From contig CAVOGA010000005.1 in assembly GCA_963695135.1 (NCBI GenBank), forward strand, positions 124,001-188,000: a stretch of DNA of 64,000 bases, given 5' to 3'. A program made the translations under genes and the position numbers. Shown piece after piece: positions 9,103 through 17,356 of this stretch (positions are counted from its first letter, which is position 1; the number at the start of each line of letters is the position of its first letter). Under the pieces are notes generated by a model. It saw only the letters and a program-made list of their open reading frames with translations. It was not told the DNA's origin and searched no databases. The stretch is from Marinihelvus sp963695135. GTDB lineage: Bacteria > Pseudomonadota > Gammaproteobacteria > Xanthomonadales > SZUA-36.

Positions 9103-9789
9103 GTGAGTATCATTCTGCTGGTTGAAGACAACCATGACATTGCCGCAATGGTCGGCGATCATCTTGAGAGTAACGGTTACGAAGTCGATTATGCCGCGGA
9201 CGGCCTCACCGGCCTGCACCTGGCGGTGACAGAGACTTTTGACGCCATCATTCTCGACCTCATGCTGCCCGGAATGGACGGGCTGGAAATATGCCGCAAG
9301 CTGCGTGACGAGGCCGGCAAGGACACCCCGATCCTGATGCTGACCGCGCGCGATACGCTGGAAGACAAGGTGGCGGGCCTGGATGCGGGCGCTGACGATT
9401 ACCTGGTCAAGCCCTTTGAAATGCCGGAGCTTGATGCGCGCATCAACGCCATGCTGCGTCGCGCCTCCGGGGAAATGACCAGCCAGCAACTGCGCGTGGC
9501 GGACCTGACGCTCAACACGGGCACCTACGAGGCCTCGCGCGCCGGCAAGCCGCTGACCCTGACGCCGATCTGTCTGAAGTTGCTGATCGCCCTGATGAAG
9601 GCCTCGCCCAAGGTCATCAGCCGGCGCGACCTGGAACGCGCGGTCTGGGACGATATCGTTCCCGACAGCGATGCGCTGCGCAGCCACCTGTACAACCTGC
9701 GCAAGGTCATCGACAAACCCTTTGATCAGCCCTTGCTGCACACGGTCCAGGGGCTCGGGTATCGGCTCGCCGAACTCGATGGCGGTTGA
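9103..9789 (+). CDS. OmpR/PhoP-family response regulator
   Basis: 228 residues with a receiver domain (about 1-115) and a winged-helix DNA-binding domain (about 130-222). Phosphoacceptor Asp is D52 in ILDLMLPGMDG, with the conserved Thr at 81 (LMLTARD) and Lys at 103 (DDYLVKPF). The C-terminal half shows the OmpR-type RSHLYNLRKVIDKP and VQGLGYRL ends. The start is GTG 9103, preceded by GAGG. Its stop overlaps the kinase start by 11 bases, so the pair is coupled. The stimulus is unknown; the cotranscribed DUF2878 gene and the DUF6134-like gene downstream are the only hints to the regulon. Confidence 0.93.
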   Translation: MSIILLVEDNHDIAAMVGDHLESNGYEVDYAADGLTGLHLAVTETFDAIILDLMLPGMDGLEICRKLRDEAGKDTPILMLTARDTLEDKVAGLDAGADDYLVKPFEMPELDARINAMLRRASGEMTSQQLRVADLTLNTGTYEASRAGKPLTLTPICLKLLIALMKASPKVISRRDLERAVWDDIVPDSDALRSHLYNLRKVIDKPFDQPLLHTVQGLGYRLAELDGG

Positions 9790-11068
9790 AACCGGACTTG
9801 ACCGCAGGCTCGGCAGGAGCCTACTCCTCCAAGCGATCTACATTTCCCTGGCCGTGCTGGTCGGAATTTTTGTGTCCGCCCGGCTGGTGGAAAATGTCCT
9901 GATCGAACAGGCCTTGATCGGCGAGTCCGATTACTACTGGTCGCAGCAGGAAACCAACCCGGCTCACCCGCTGCCGGACACGAAGAACATGACCAGCTAC
10001 CGGTCCGGTTTCGGGCCGGGCGTACCGGAGTTCATTGCCGGGCTGGAACCGGGCTTTCATAACCTCCAGGAACCCCGCGAGCTGCTGGTCAAGGTCACGG
10101 AAAAGAACGGACAGCGGTTGTACCTGGTGTTCGAGGTTGAACAGGTTGAAGAACTGGTTGCCCTGTTTGGCCTGATTCCCCTGTTCCTGGCCCTGACCGT
10201 CATCTACCTGTCCCTGTACAGCGCCTGGCGGGTTTCGCGCCGCGCCGTTTCGCCCATCGTCAGCCTGGCCAGGCAGGTGCAGCTTCTCGACCCCGCTGCG
10301 CCGGATGCCAGCCAGCTGGTCATTGACCCGACCATGGAACCCGACGAGGAAATCACCATTCTGCATGAGGCCCTGCAGGACCTGATCAGCAAGGTGACCG
10401 ATTTCGCAGAGCGCGAGCGGCGCTTCACCCGTGACGCCAGCCATGAGCTGCGCACCCCGCTGACCGTAATCAAGATGGCTGCAGAACGGCTCCTGACCAC
10501 CCTGCCGGAAGACAGCAAGGACCGCGAAATGGCGGTCCGCATCCGCAACAGCGCCAGCGACATGAACCGCCTGACGGAGGCCTTCCTGCTGCTCGCGCGC
10601 GAGTGGGAAGAGGGTCTCGACCGCGACTGGGTGTGCGTCAACGAACTGGCGAAGTTCGAACTGGAGCGGATGCAGATCATCTACCCGGGTGCGCCGGTTG
10701 AAGCCAAAATTGAGGAGGCCTTCCAGCTGTTTGTGCTCGCACCGTCCAAGGTCGTGGAGAGCGTGATTGGCAACCTGGTCAGGAACGCGTTTGCCTACAC
10801 GGACGCAGGCAGCGTCACCGTGGTGATTGACCGCGAGGAGGTGCGAATCGTCGACACCGGCGCCGGCATGGGCGCCGACGAGGTCGAGCAGATCTTCAAG
10901 GCCTTCTACAGCAAAGGCAGGCAGCGCGGCGGTTTCGGTGTCGGGCTGACCATCGTGAAGCGGCTGACCGACCGCTTCGGATGGAACGTCAGCTTTTCCT
11001 CCGAACCGGGCAAAGGCACAACGGTGACCGTTCAATTTCCCGGCTCACGGCACGTAAATCTCCAGTGA
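9779..11068 (+). CDS. Sensor histidine kinase, partner of the upstream regulator
   Basis: 429 residues from ATG 9779, which overlaps the regulator stop; an open frame extends further upstream but lies inside the regulator gene. Two membrane helices (about 18-38 and 140-160) enclose a periplasmic sensor of about 100 residues, then a HAMP-like stretch (WRVSRRAVSPIVSLARQV), a HisKA phosphoacceptor in TRDASHELRTPLTVIK, and an ATPase domain with N-box NLVRNAFAYT, G1 VDTGAGMGADE and G2 GGFGVGLTIVKRL. All boxes look intact, so an active kinase is expected. The sensor region has no motif I recognise. Confidence 0.92.
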   Translation: MAVETGLDRRLGRSLLLQAIYISLAVLVGIFVSARLVENVLIEQALIGESDYYWSQQETNPAHPLPDTKNMTSYRSGFGPGVPEFIAGLEPGFHNLQEPRELLVKVTEKNGQRLYLVFEVEQVEELVALFGLIPLFLALTVIYLSLYSAWRVSRRAVSPIVSLARQVQLLDPAAPDASQLVIDPTMEPDEEITILHEALQDLISKVTDFAERERRFTRDASHELRTPLTVIKMAAERLLTTLPEDSKDREMAVRIRNSASDMNRLTEAFLLLAREWEEGLDRDWVCVNELAKFELERMQIIYPGAPVEAKIEEAFQLFVLAPSKVVESVIGNLVRNAFAYTDAGSVTVVIDREEVRIVDTGAGMGADEVEQIFKAFYSKGRQRGGFGVGLTIVKRLTDRFGWNVSFSSEPGKGTTVTVQFPGSRHVNLQ

Positions 11069-11189
11069 TCAGGCACAGTACCCATCGGCAGTTGGAGGCG
11101 GTTCACGGTGAATTCACCGCCCGGGCACAGATGCTTCACCACGGTTGCTGCATAGTGCAAAAATCAAAACAGAAAATACGTGTCTTGTG

Positions 11190-11792
11190 ATGGGACCTTC
11201 AGTAAAAAACTTCGTGCTCTACAACATCGGGTGGTTTGCCGCCGTGTTTTTTGCCGCCCAGGGTCAAGCCTGGATCGGCAACGCGGCCATTGCCCTCGTC
11301 GTCGCCGCCCACCTGCTCAGCGTGCCTTCCTGGAAGAAGGAAGCACTGCTGCTGGCCTTTGCAGCCCTGATCGGCGTGGTCTGGGAAACTGCCCTGGTGT
11401 GGAACGGTGTGCTGAGCTATCCGGCCTCGCCCGGGATCGGCATGCTCGCGCCGAGCTGGATCGTCGCCATGTGGGTCCTGTTCGCCACCACCATCAACGT
11501 CTCCCTGAGCTGGGTTAAGCGCAGCTGGTGGCTGGCATCGCTGTTTGGCGCGATCGGCGGCCCGCTGGCTTTCGCCGCCGGCAAGGCGATCGGGGCCGTG
11601 GCGTTTGGCGACCCGGTGACCACCCCGCTGATCATCGGTGCAGGCTGGGCGGTACTGCTACCGCTGCTGTGTCGCATGGCGGACGCCATTAATGCCAGTA
11701 ATTTCATGGAACCCGCAACGCAGCGCAAGCGACGCTACTCGCTGCTTCAGCAGGCGCAAATGCTGGTCACCGGCAAGGGGCTGGACAAGTAA
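11190..11792 (+). CDS. DUF2878 family integral membrane protein
   Basis: 200 residues from ATG 11190, almost entirely hydrophobic with about six membrane helices. Resembles the DUF2878 family (N-terminal YNIGWFAAVFFAAQG, central IGVVWETALVWNGVLSYP, and SWIVAMWVLFATTINVSLSW). Function of the family is unknown to me. It starts 121 bases after the kinase gene and is immediately followed, with no gap, by the DUF6134-like gene, so the two are likely cotranslated. No strong ribosome site is visible before the chosen ATG. Confidence 0.75.
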   Translation: MGPSVKNFVLYNIGWFAAVFFAAQGQAWIGNAAIALVVAAHLLSVPSWKKEALLLAFAALIGVVWETALVWNGVLSYPASPGIGMLAPSWIVAMWVLFATTINVSLSWVKRSWWLASLFGAIGGPLAFAAGKAIGAVAFGDPVTTPLIIGAGWAVLLPLLCRMADAINASNFMEPATQRKRRYSLLQQAQMLVTGKGLDK

Positions 11793-12515
11793 ATGGGTAA
11801 CAGCGCCAAACTGCTGCTTGCCGGGCTGTTCCTGGGCTTCGCTGCCCATGCCAGCGCTGACGCCCCGCCGCTGCCTGATGCCGGCCCGGAACGCTGGGAA
11901 TTCCGCGTGACACTCGATGACCGCGAGATTGGCTATCATCATTTTGAGCGCCGGCAGTTCGGTGAGCTGGAGCAAGTGGATATCGAGGCGCGCTTCGAGG
12001 TGCGGGTCCTGTTCATCACCGCCTACCGCTACGCCCACGACAACAGCGAGACCTGGTCCGGCGACTGCCTGCAAACCATCGAGTCAAGCACCAACGACAA
12101 CGGCACCGATTACGCGATCAGCGGCACTGACTCCAGCCAGGGGTTCTCGCTGCTCCGCAACGAGGAGCGCGCGGAACTGGAGCAGGACTGTGTGCAAACC
12201 TTCGCCTACTGGAACCCGGATATTCTTGACGCAACGCTGCTCCTGAATGCACAAACCGGCCAAGTGCAGCCGGTAAGCATAGAATTCCGTGGACAAACCG
12301 AAGTAGCGTTACGCGGCGCCAGTGTGCCAAGTGACGAATATGTCATCAGCACGCCGGACGGGGACATCACCGTGTGGTACGCGCAGGACAGCAGACAGTG
12401 GCTGGGGCTGGAAACGCTTGCCGACGGCGACCGGGTCCTTCGATATGAGCCGCTACTGGTCCCCGCAACGCCCGGCACGCCGGAGCAGTTCGCCGGCGCC
12501 GTCAGCGCCCCCTGA
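11793..12515 (+). CDS. Secreted DUF6134-like protein
   Basis: 240 residues with an N-terminal signal peptide (KLLLAGLFLGFAAHASA). The mature part starts with a strand-rich segment, EFRVTLDDREIGYHHFE, typical of DUF6134-like periplasmic proteins (a rate-limiting family of unknown function). Two Cys (in SGDCLQT and EQDCVQTFAYW) are spaced for a disulphide. ATG follows the DUF2878 stop directly. The role is not known; the pairing with DUF2878 suggests a shared envelope or lipid-related task, which is only inference. Confidence 0.6.
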   Translation: MGNSAKLLLAGLFLGFAAHASADAPPLPDAGPERWEFRVTLDDREIGYHHFERRQFGELEQVDIEARFEVRVLFITAYRYAHDNSETWSGDCLQTIESSTNDNGTDYAISGTDSSQGFSLLRNEERAELEQDCVQTFAYWNPDILDATLLLNAQTGQVQPVSIEFRGQTEVALRGASVPSDEYVISTPDGDITVWYAQDSRQWLGLETLADGDRVLRYEPLLVPATPGTPEQFAGAVSAP

Positions 12516-12564
12516 CCCGGAAAGGATTGGCAAGCGGCCGTCGTGCCCGCATAATTCACCCGTC

Positions 12565-12855
12565 ATGCGGAATTCAGGTAAATTTCAGTCCTTCCTGCGC
12601 GGTTTCCTGCTCGCGTGGGTTCTGCTGGCCCAGGCCGGGGCATTTGCCCATGAACTGAGCCACGAGGGCATTGGCGACCAGGAGGTGTGCGCAACCTGCT
12701 CCGCCGGAACGGTTCTGCAGGCTGCCAGCTGCTCCAGCAGCGAGGGCTTCCTGCCCGCCAAGCGGCTCGAAGCCCTGCCGGTCCTTCCTGCCACCCCCCT
12801 GACCCGCGTTTCCCTGGTCCCCCAACAGGCGCGCGCACCACCAGCATCCTCCTGA
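12565..12855 (+). CDS. Small secreted Cys/His protein next to the zinc-type TonB receptor
   Basis: 96 residues from ATG 12565. An N-terminal signal peptide or anchor (FLRGFLLAWVLLAQAGAFA) is followed by HELSHEGIGDQEVCATC and later ASCSS, a cluster of His and Cys that could bind a metal. The tail is Pro/Ala-rich. It resembles short DUF2946-like proteins often found beside metal-related TonB receptors; the receptor gene begins 69 bases downstream. A zinc or copper handling role is inferred from context only. I found no clear Zur-type operator upstream. Confidence 0.55.
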   Translation: MRNSGKFQSFLRGFLLAWVLLAQAGAFAHELSHEGIGDQEVCATCSAGTVLQAASCSSSEGFLPAKRLEALPVLPATPLTRVSLVPQQARAPPASS

Positions 12856-12923
12856 TTCAACCATCTATTGACCCGGCCGCCGAGATACGTTGCGGCCCGC
12901 TTCCATGATCAGGAGTAATACCC

Positions 12924-15137
12924 GTGAAACAGCCTTATTTTTCTCGCTGGCGCCAGACGAGCCTGGCGTTAGCCACCAGTAGTTTCTGTGCCCTGTGCAC
13001 CCATACCGCTTTTGCCCAGGACGACAGCGCTGACCCGCGGCATGGCGAGGACCACGACCACAACGTGCTCGAGGAAGTCGTCGTCACCGCTACGCCGATC
13101 GGGCGCAATGCGGCGGAGCTTTCGCAGTCCGCCGTCGTGCTTTCCGGCGACGCGCTTGCCCGGCAGGTCAGCGACAACATCGGCAGCACGCTGGCGCGTC
13201 TGCCGGGTCTGTCCAACGCCAGCTTTGGACAGAATGTGGGCCGCCCCGTCATCCGCGGCCTGCAAGGCGGCCGCGTGGGGGTTCTGAATGACGGCATGAA
13301 CAGCTTTGACGCCTCTGCGGTGAGCCAGGACCATGCGGTGGCCTCGGAGCCGTTCATCGCGGACCGCATCGAGGTGCTGCGAGGCCCCACTACCCTGCTG
13401 TACGGCTCCGGCGCGATCGGCGGTGTCGTTAACATCGTCACCGATGTGATCCCGGACAACGTTCCCGAAGAAGGCGCCGAGGGCCGGGCGCTGTTGCAGG
13501 GCGATACCGCCGCCAACCTGGGACTTGGCGTTGCCCGCCTGGACCTGGGCGCCGGCAACTTCGCTGTGCACTTCAACGGATTCTATCGCCGCAGCGACGA
13601 CTACGAGATTCCCGGGGCGGCGGAGCTCTATCCTGACGATGAACACGACCATGATCACGATGATGATCACCACGGGGAGGACCACGAGGAGGAAATGACG
13701 GGCATCCTCGAAAACAGCTTCCTTGACAACCAGGGTGGCAGCGTCGGCGGTGCATGGATTGGCGACCAGTGGCGCTTTGGCCTGTCGGCCACCTTCTACG
13801 ACAGTGATTACGGTATTCCCGGCGCCCACTCCCATGGGCACGAGGACGACCATGACGATGAGCACGGCGAGGAACACGTCGATGAGGAGGGCGAGGAAGA
13901 GAATGTCACCATCGGCCTCGAATCCAACCGCATCGACGGGTTGATCGCGGCCCAGAATCCGTTTAAAGGCTTTGCGGATCTGGAGTTCAAGATTTCCGCC
14001 ACCCAATACACGCACACCGAGTTTGAGGGCGCCGAAGTCGGGACGGTGTTTGACAGCGACACGCTGGACATGCGCCTGGAACTGGGCCACTCCCCCTGGG
14101 GAGCCTGGGAGGGCACTTTTGGCGCTCAATGGTTTGACAACGATTTTTCCGCCGTAGGCGAAGAGGCCTTCGTGCCACCGTCAATGACCGAGACCGCGGC
14201 CCTGTTCTGGGTAGAGTCCGCCGAATTCGGGGACTGGGCCATTGACCTGGGAATGCGCTACGAGGATACCCAGATCGACGCCAGCCCCTTTGTCGGGGGC
14301 GGCCTGGGTGCAGCCGCGGAAATACCCGGCCTGTCCCTGGAAGGGCGCGAGCCGTTGCCGCAGACAAGGGATTTCCAACCGTTCAGCATCTCCGGCGGTG
14401 TGGTGTGGCACGTGAGCGAGTCCAGCCACCTCGCCCTGACCGTGGCGCGGGCAGAGCGCGCGCCCAACGCGGCGGAGCTCTTCTCGGATGGCCCGCACGT
14501 GGCCACGCAGAGCTTTGAAATCGGCGACCCGAACCTCACGATTGAGACCAATATGCACTACGAGCTGTCCTGGCGCCTGCACCAGGGCCCGGTGACCGGC
14601 AGCGTTACCTTGTACTACGATGATTTTTCGGACTTCATCTACGAGCAGGATAGCGGCCTGGAGTTCGAAGAGCTGCCCGTTTACCTGTGGACCCAGCAGG
14701 ACGCCGAGTTTACGGGCGGCGAACTGGAAGTCCGCTGGGACATAGGCAGCAACAACGCCGGACATTGGCAGGCATTTGGTTTCTATGACCAGGTGCGCGC
14801 GACGCTGGCAAATGGTGAGCCGGTGCCACGCATTCCGCCGAACCGGTTCGGCCTGGGCATGGACTGGGACCGGGGGCCGCTTGCCGCCAATGTGCTCTGG
14901 ATTCATGCCGCCGCCCACGACCGGACCGCGGACTTTGAGCCGATCACGCCCGGTTACGATCTGGTCAACGCGGAGTTCTCCTGGTACCTCCCGGCCCTGC
15001 CGGAACTCGGCCTGGAGCTTTTCCTCAGGGGCGAGAACCTGCTGAATGATGATATCCGCAACAGCACCTCGTTCATCATGGACCAGGCGCCGCAGATCGG
15101 CCGCAACTTCGTGTTCGGCATTCGCAGCGCGTTCTAG
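12924..15137 (+). CDS. znuD: TonB-dependent outer-membrane receptor, ZnuD-like (zinc)
   Basis: 737 residues. GTG 12924 has an AGGAG site 9 bases upstream. Signal peptide ends near TAFAQ, then His/Asp-rich DPRHGEDHDHN and the TonB box LEEVVVTATPIGR. The plug domain carries RPVIRGLQGGRVGVLNDG and RIEVLRGPTTLLYGSGAIGG. The barrel contains two long loops very rich in His, Asp and Glu (residues about 233-258 and about 297-325), the pattern of zinc-uptake receptors of the ZnuD type. The C-terminus ends in FVFGIRSAF, an outer-membrane signature. Zinc as substrate is inferred from the loops; other divalent metals are possible. Confidence 0.85.
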   Translation: MKQPYFSRWRQTSLALATSSFCALCTHTAFAQDDSADPRHGEDHDHNVLEEVVVTATPIGRNAAELSQSAVVLSGDALARQVSDNIGSTLARLPGLSNASFGQNVGRPVIRGLQGGRVGVLNDGMNSFDASAVSQDHAVASEPFIADRIEVLRGPTTLLYGSGAIGGVVNIVTDVIPDNVPEEGAEGRALLQGDTAANLGLGVARLDLGAGNFAVHFNGFYRRSDDYEIPGAAELYPDDEHDHDHDDDHHGEDHEEEMTGILENSFLDNQGGSVGGAWIGDQWRFGLSATFYDSDYGIPGAHSHGHEDDHDDEHGEEHVDEEGEEENVTIGLESNRIDGLIAAQNPFKGFADLEFKISATQYTHTEFEGAEVGTVFDSDTLDMRLELGHSPWGAWEGTFGAQWFDNDFSAVGEEAFVPPSMTETAALFWVESAEFGDWAIDLGMRYEDTQIDASPFVGGGLGAAAEIPGLSLEGREPLPQTRDFQPFSISGGVVWHVSESSHLALTVARAERAPNAAELFSDGPHVATQSFEIGDPNLTIETNMHYELSWRLHQGPVTGSVTLYYDDFSDFIYEQDSGLEFEELPVYLWTQQDAEFTGGELEVRWDIGSNNAGHWQAFGFYDQVRATLANGEPVPRIPPNRFGLGMDWDRGPLAANVLWIHAAAHDRTADFEPITPGYDLVNAEFSWYLPALPELGLELFLRGENLLNDDIRNSTSFIMDQAPQIGRNFVFGIRSAF

Positions 15138-15175
15138 GGCAAGGCGTCGGTGCGTTCCTGGGCTATGCTTGGCGG

Positions 15176-15721
15176 ATGAACCTACGTCCCTTCAACAACC
15201 GCCGGCCGGTCATCGGCCGGCGGTGCTGGATCGACCCGCAGGCAGCGGTGATCGGCGACGTGGTGCTCGGAGACGAGAGCTCGGTCTGGCCCATGACCGT
15301 GATCCGCGGTGATATTCATCACATCCGGATCGGCAAGCGCACCTCCGTGCAGGACGGCTCCGTCCTGCACGTCACCCACGACGGACCCTTCAGCCCCGGC
15401 GGCTACCCGCTGACGATCGGCGACGAGGTGACGATTGGCCACCAGGTCACGCTCCACGGCTGCACGCTGGGCAGCCGGATCCTGGTCGGCATGGGCGCCA
15501 TGATCATGGACGGGGCCACGGTCGGCGACCAGGTCATCATCGGCGCCGGCAGCCTCGTGCCACCGGGCAAAACGCTGGCAAGCGGCCATTTGTACCTGGG
15601 CCGACCGGCCCGCGCCGTGCGCGAACTGACCGACGAAGAACACCGGTTTTTTGCCTATACGGCGAAGCGTTACGTTGACCTGGCCGCCGCCTACCTGGAT
15701 GAAGCTGATTCCGCGACCTGA
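15176..15721 (+). CDS. Gamma-carbonic-anhydrase-like protein (YrdA family)
   Basis: 181-residue left-handed beta-helix protein with hexapeptide repeats (VIGDVVLGDESSVWPM, IGDEVTIGHQVTL). Candidate zinc ligands are His in SVLHVTHDG and in IGHQVTLHGC, as in gamma-class carbonic anhydrases and their YrdA/CaiE relatives. Most such proteins have not been shown to hydrate CO2, so activity is open. 38 bases after the receptor gene, but with no obvious functional link; it could be transcribed with it. Confidence 0.87.
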   Translation: MNLRPFNNRRPVIGRRCWIDPQAAVIGDVVLGDESSVWPMTVIRGDIHHIRIGKRTSVQDGSVLHVTHDGPFSPGGYPLTIGDEVTIGHQVTLHGCTLGSRILVGMGAMIMDGATVGDQVIIGAGSLVPPGKTLASGHLYLGRPARAVRELTDEEHRFFAYTAKRYVDLAAAYLDEADSAT

Positions 15722-15833
15722 CGCCCGGGCCGCGCAGAAGGGATGCGGCGCAAGGCTTTAAACCACGCCTTGGCGTCCCCATCTGAACTAGCAAGCTCCT
15801 TAACGCACAACGACGACCCGAGGGGGATACCCA

Positions 15834-16412
15834 ATGACCTACGAACTGCCCGCCCTGCCCTACGCCAAAGATGCACTGGAACCGGTGATTTCCGCCGAAA
15901 CCATTGATTACCACTATGGCAAGCACCACCAGGCCTATGTCACCAACCTGAACAACATGGTGCCCGGCACCGAGTTTGAAGGCGCCAGCCTGGAAGACAT
16001 CATCATGAAGTCCAGCGGCGGCATTTTTAACAATGCGGCCCAGGTATGGAACCACACCTTCTACTGGAACGGGCTGAGCCCGCACGGGGGCGGTGAGCCT
16101 GCCGGTGCACTCGGCGACGCGATCACCGAGGCTTTCGGATCCTTCGCAGCCTTCAAGGAAGCGTTCATCAAGGCCGGCATCGGCAACTTCGGTTCCGGCT
16201 GGACCTGGCTGGTGAAAAACCCGTCGGGCGGCCTGGAAATCGTCAACACGGACGATGCGGGCAACCCGATGACCGACGGCAAGATTCCGCTGCTGACCAT
16301 CGATGTATGGGAACACGCCTACTACATTGACTTCCGCAACGCGCGCCCGAAGTACCTGGAAGAGATCTGGAAACTCGTGAACTGGGATTTCGTCGAAGCC
16401 AATTACAGCTGA
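15834..16412 (+). CDS. sodB: Superoxide dismutase [Fe]
   Basis: 192 residues, family length. Converts superoxide to peroxide and oxygen in the cytoplasm. Metal ligands are visible in YHYGKHHQAYV, AAQVWNHTFYW and DVWEHAYYIDFRN. The FNNAAQVWNHTFYWNGL stretch is the Fe-type rather than the Mn-type pattern. Start ATG 15834 is preceded by GAGGGGG. A strong terminator follows at 16437, so the gene is probably monocistronic. Confidence 0.96.
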   Translation: MTYELPALPYAKDALEPVISAETIDYHYGKHHQAYVTNLNNMVPGTEFEGASLEDIIMKSSGGIFNNAAQVWNHTFYWNGLSPHGGGEPAGALGDAITEAFGSFAAFKEAFIKAGIGNFGSGWTWLVKNPSGGLEIVNTDDAGNPMTDGKIPLLTIDVWEHAYYIDFRNARPKYLEEIWKLVNWDFVEANYS

Positions 16413-16436
16413 TCGGCGACACCATAGGCACGTCCT

Positions 16437-16463
16437 AAAGCCCGGCTTCGGCCGGGCTTTTTT
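16437..16463 (+). terminator. Rho-independent terminator of sodB
   Basis: Perfect 10-base stem AAAGCCCGGC / GCCGGGCTTT closed by a TTCG tetraloop and followed by T residues, 25 bases after the sodB stop. Confidence 0.92.
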
Positions 16464-16516
16464 ATTGCTTCTGGCCTGATCGGTTACCGCGAAAGGTGCC
16501 TTGCGATTCTTTGACC

Positions 16517-16725
16517 GGTTGCGGTTGGCTTGCCCCGTCCTGCGCGGCCTGGTTTTCGGCCTGCGGCTGCCCTCTCTCGCATCCGCTTGGCGGGGTCGGT
16601 GACACAAATCATCCTGATTTGGGTCACCTTATTTCGCCATCCCTGGCGAAATAACCCCGGTCGCTTCTGCTCCGTCGGCGAAAACCGCCAATGGCCGCGC
16701 AGGACGGGGCAAGCCAACCGGAACC
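16517..16725. repeat. Nested palindromic intergenic element
   Basis: A 32-base arm at 16517-16548 is repeated in inverted orientation at 16694-16725 with one mismatch. Between the arms are two further hairpins placed side by side: 16598-16628 (GGTGAC-CAAATCA paired with TGATTTG-GTCACC) and 16629-16654 (TTATTTCGCCA, 4-base loop, perfect 11-base partner). The whole would fold as a long stem with two inner hairpins. No gene is credible inside it. It may be a dispersed repeat, a remnant or non-autonomous mobile element, or a structured RNA; a single copy in this window does not decide. Confidence 0.75.
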
Positions 16726-16759
16726 CGCCGTCCCCGCACCCACCCCGGCCCACAAAATC

Positions 16760-17206
16760 TCAGGCTTTAACCACCAGCCAGGTACCGGCAAAGACCAACC
16801 CCAGGCCGAGCAGCTTTTGCAGGGAAATCGGCTCGACCTGCGTCAGGATGCCGAAATGGTCCAGGGCCGTGCCGGCCACCATCTGTCCCAGGATCAGCAA
16901 GACCACCAGCGCCGTCGGACCAACCACCGGCACGGTAATGATCGTCAGGCTGACGTAGACCGCCCCCATGAGGCCACCCACCCAGGCCCACCAGGGCAGG
17001 GCCAGGGCGCCCGGCCAGTTGGCCGCGCCCAGTTGCCCGCGGGCGGCGATCCAGACCAGCAGGCCGAGGGTACCCACCACGAAGGAGATGGTCGTCGCCC
17101 ACAGGGGGCTTTGAAAGCCCTGGCTGAGCCGGGCATTGATCAGGAACTGGATCGGTAGAAGCATGCCGCCAAGGGCGGCAAGTCCAACTGCCAGGGAATA
17201 GTTCAT
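16760..17206 (-). CDS. YdcZ-type DMT-superfamily transporter
   Basis: 148 residues with four or five predicted helices, matching the short DMT_YdcZ family (half-size carriers thought to work as dimers). Typical segments: GGMLLPIQFLINARLSQGF near the N-terminus, WWAWVGGLMGAVYVS and LVVLLILGQMVAGTALDHFG in the middle, and LGLGLVFAGTWLVV at the end. ATG 17206 has an AGGAGGA site at good spacing. Substrate unknown. Stands alone, divergent from the MarC gene. Confidence 0.85.
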   Translation of the reverse strand: MNYSLAVGLAALGGMLLPIQFLINARLSQGFQSPLWATTISFVVGTLGLLVWIAARGQLGAANWPGALALPWWAWVGGLMGAVYVSLTIITVPVVGPTALVVLLILGQMVAGTALDHFGILTQVEPISLQKLLGLGLVFAGTWLVVKA

Positions 17207-17356
17207 GGTTTCGTCCTCCTGCCGTCCTTATACCACCCCGTGCCGCCCGCCGACAGGACCGTCCCGGCCTTGCAAAGGCCGGCGGGCGCGGCCAGAATGC
17301 CGCGCAAGCACCGGACCGGGGCCAGTCGGCACCTGCGCAACAACAAGGAGGCTGCC

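Noticed and set aside
9821..11035. 404-residue open frame on the minus strand opposite the sensor kinase
   Set aside because: Shadow frame of a GC-rich gene; the plus strand has all kinase motifs and this one has none.
12969..14129. 386-residue minus-strand frame opposite the TonB receptor
   Set aside because: Its Val/Ile-rich runs are just the antisense of the His/Asp codons of the receptor loops.
16484..16958. Small frames on both strands through the palindromic element
   Set aside because: They exist because the inverted arms are GC-rich; no start context or known domain.
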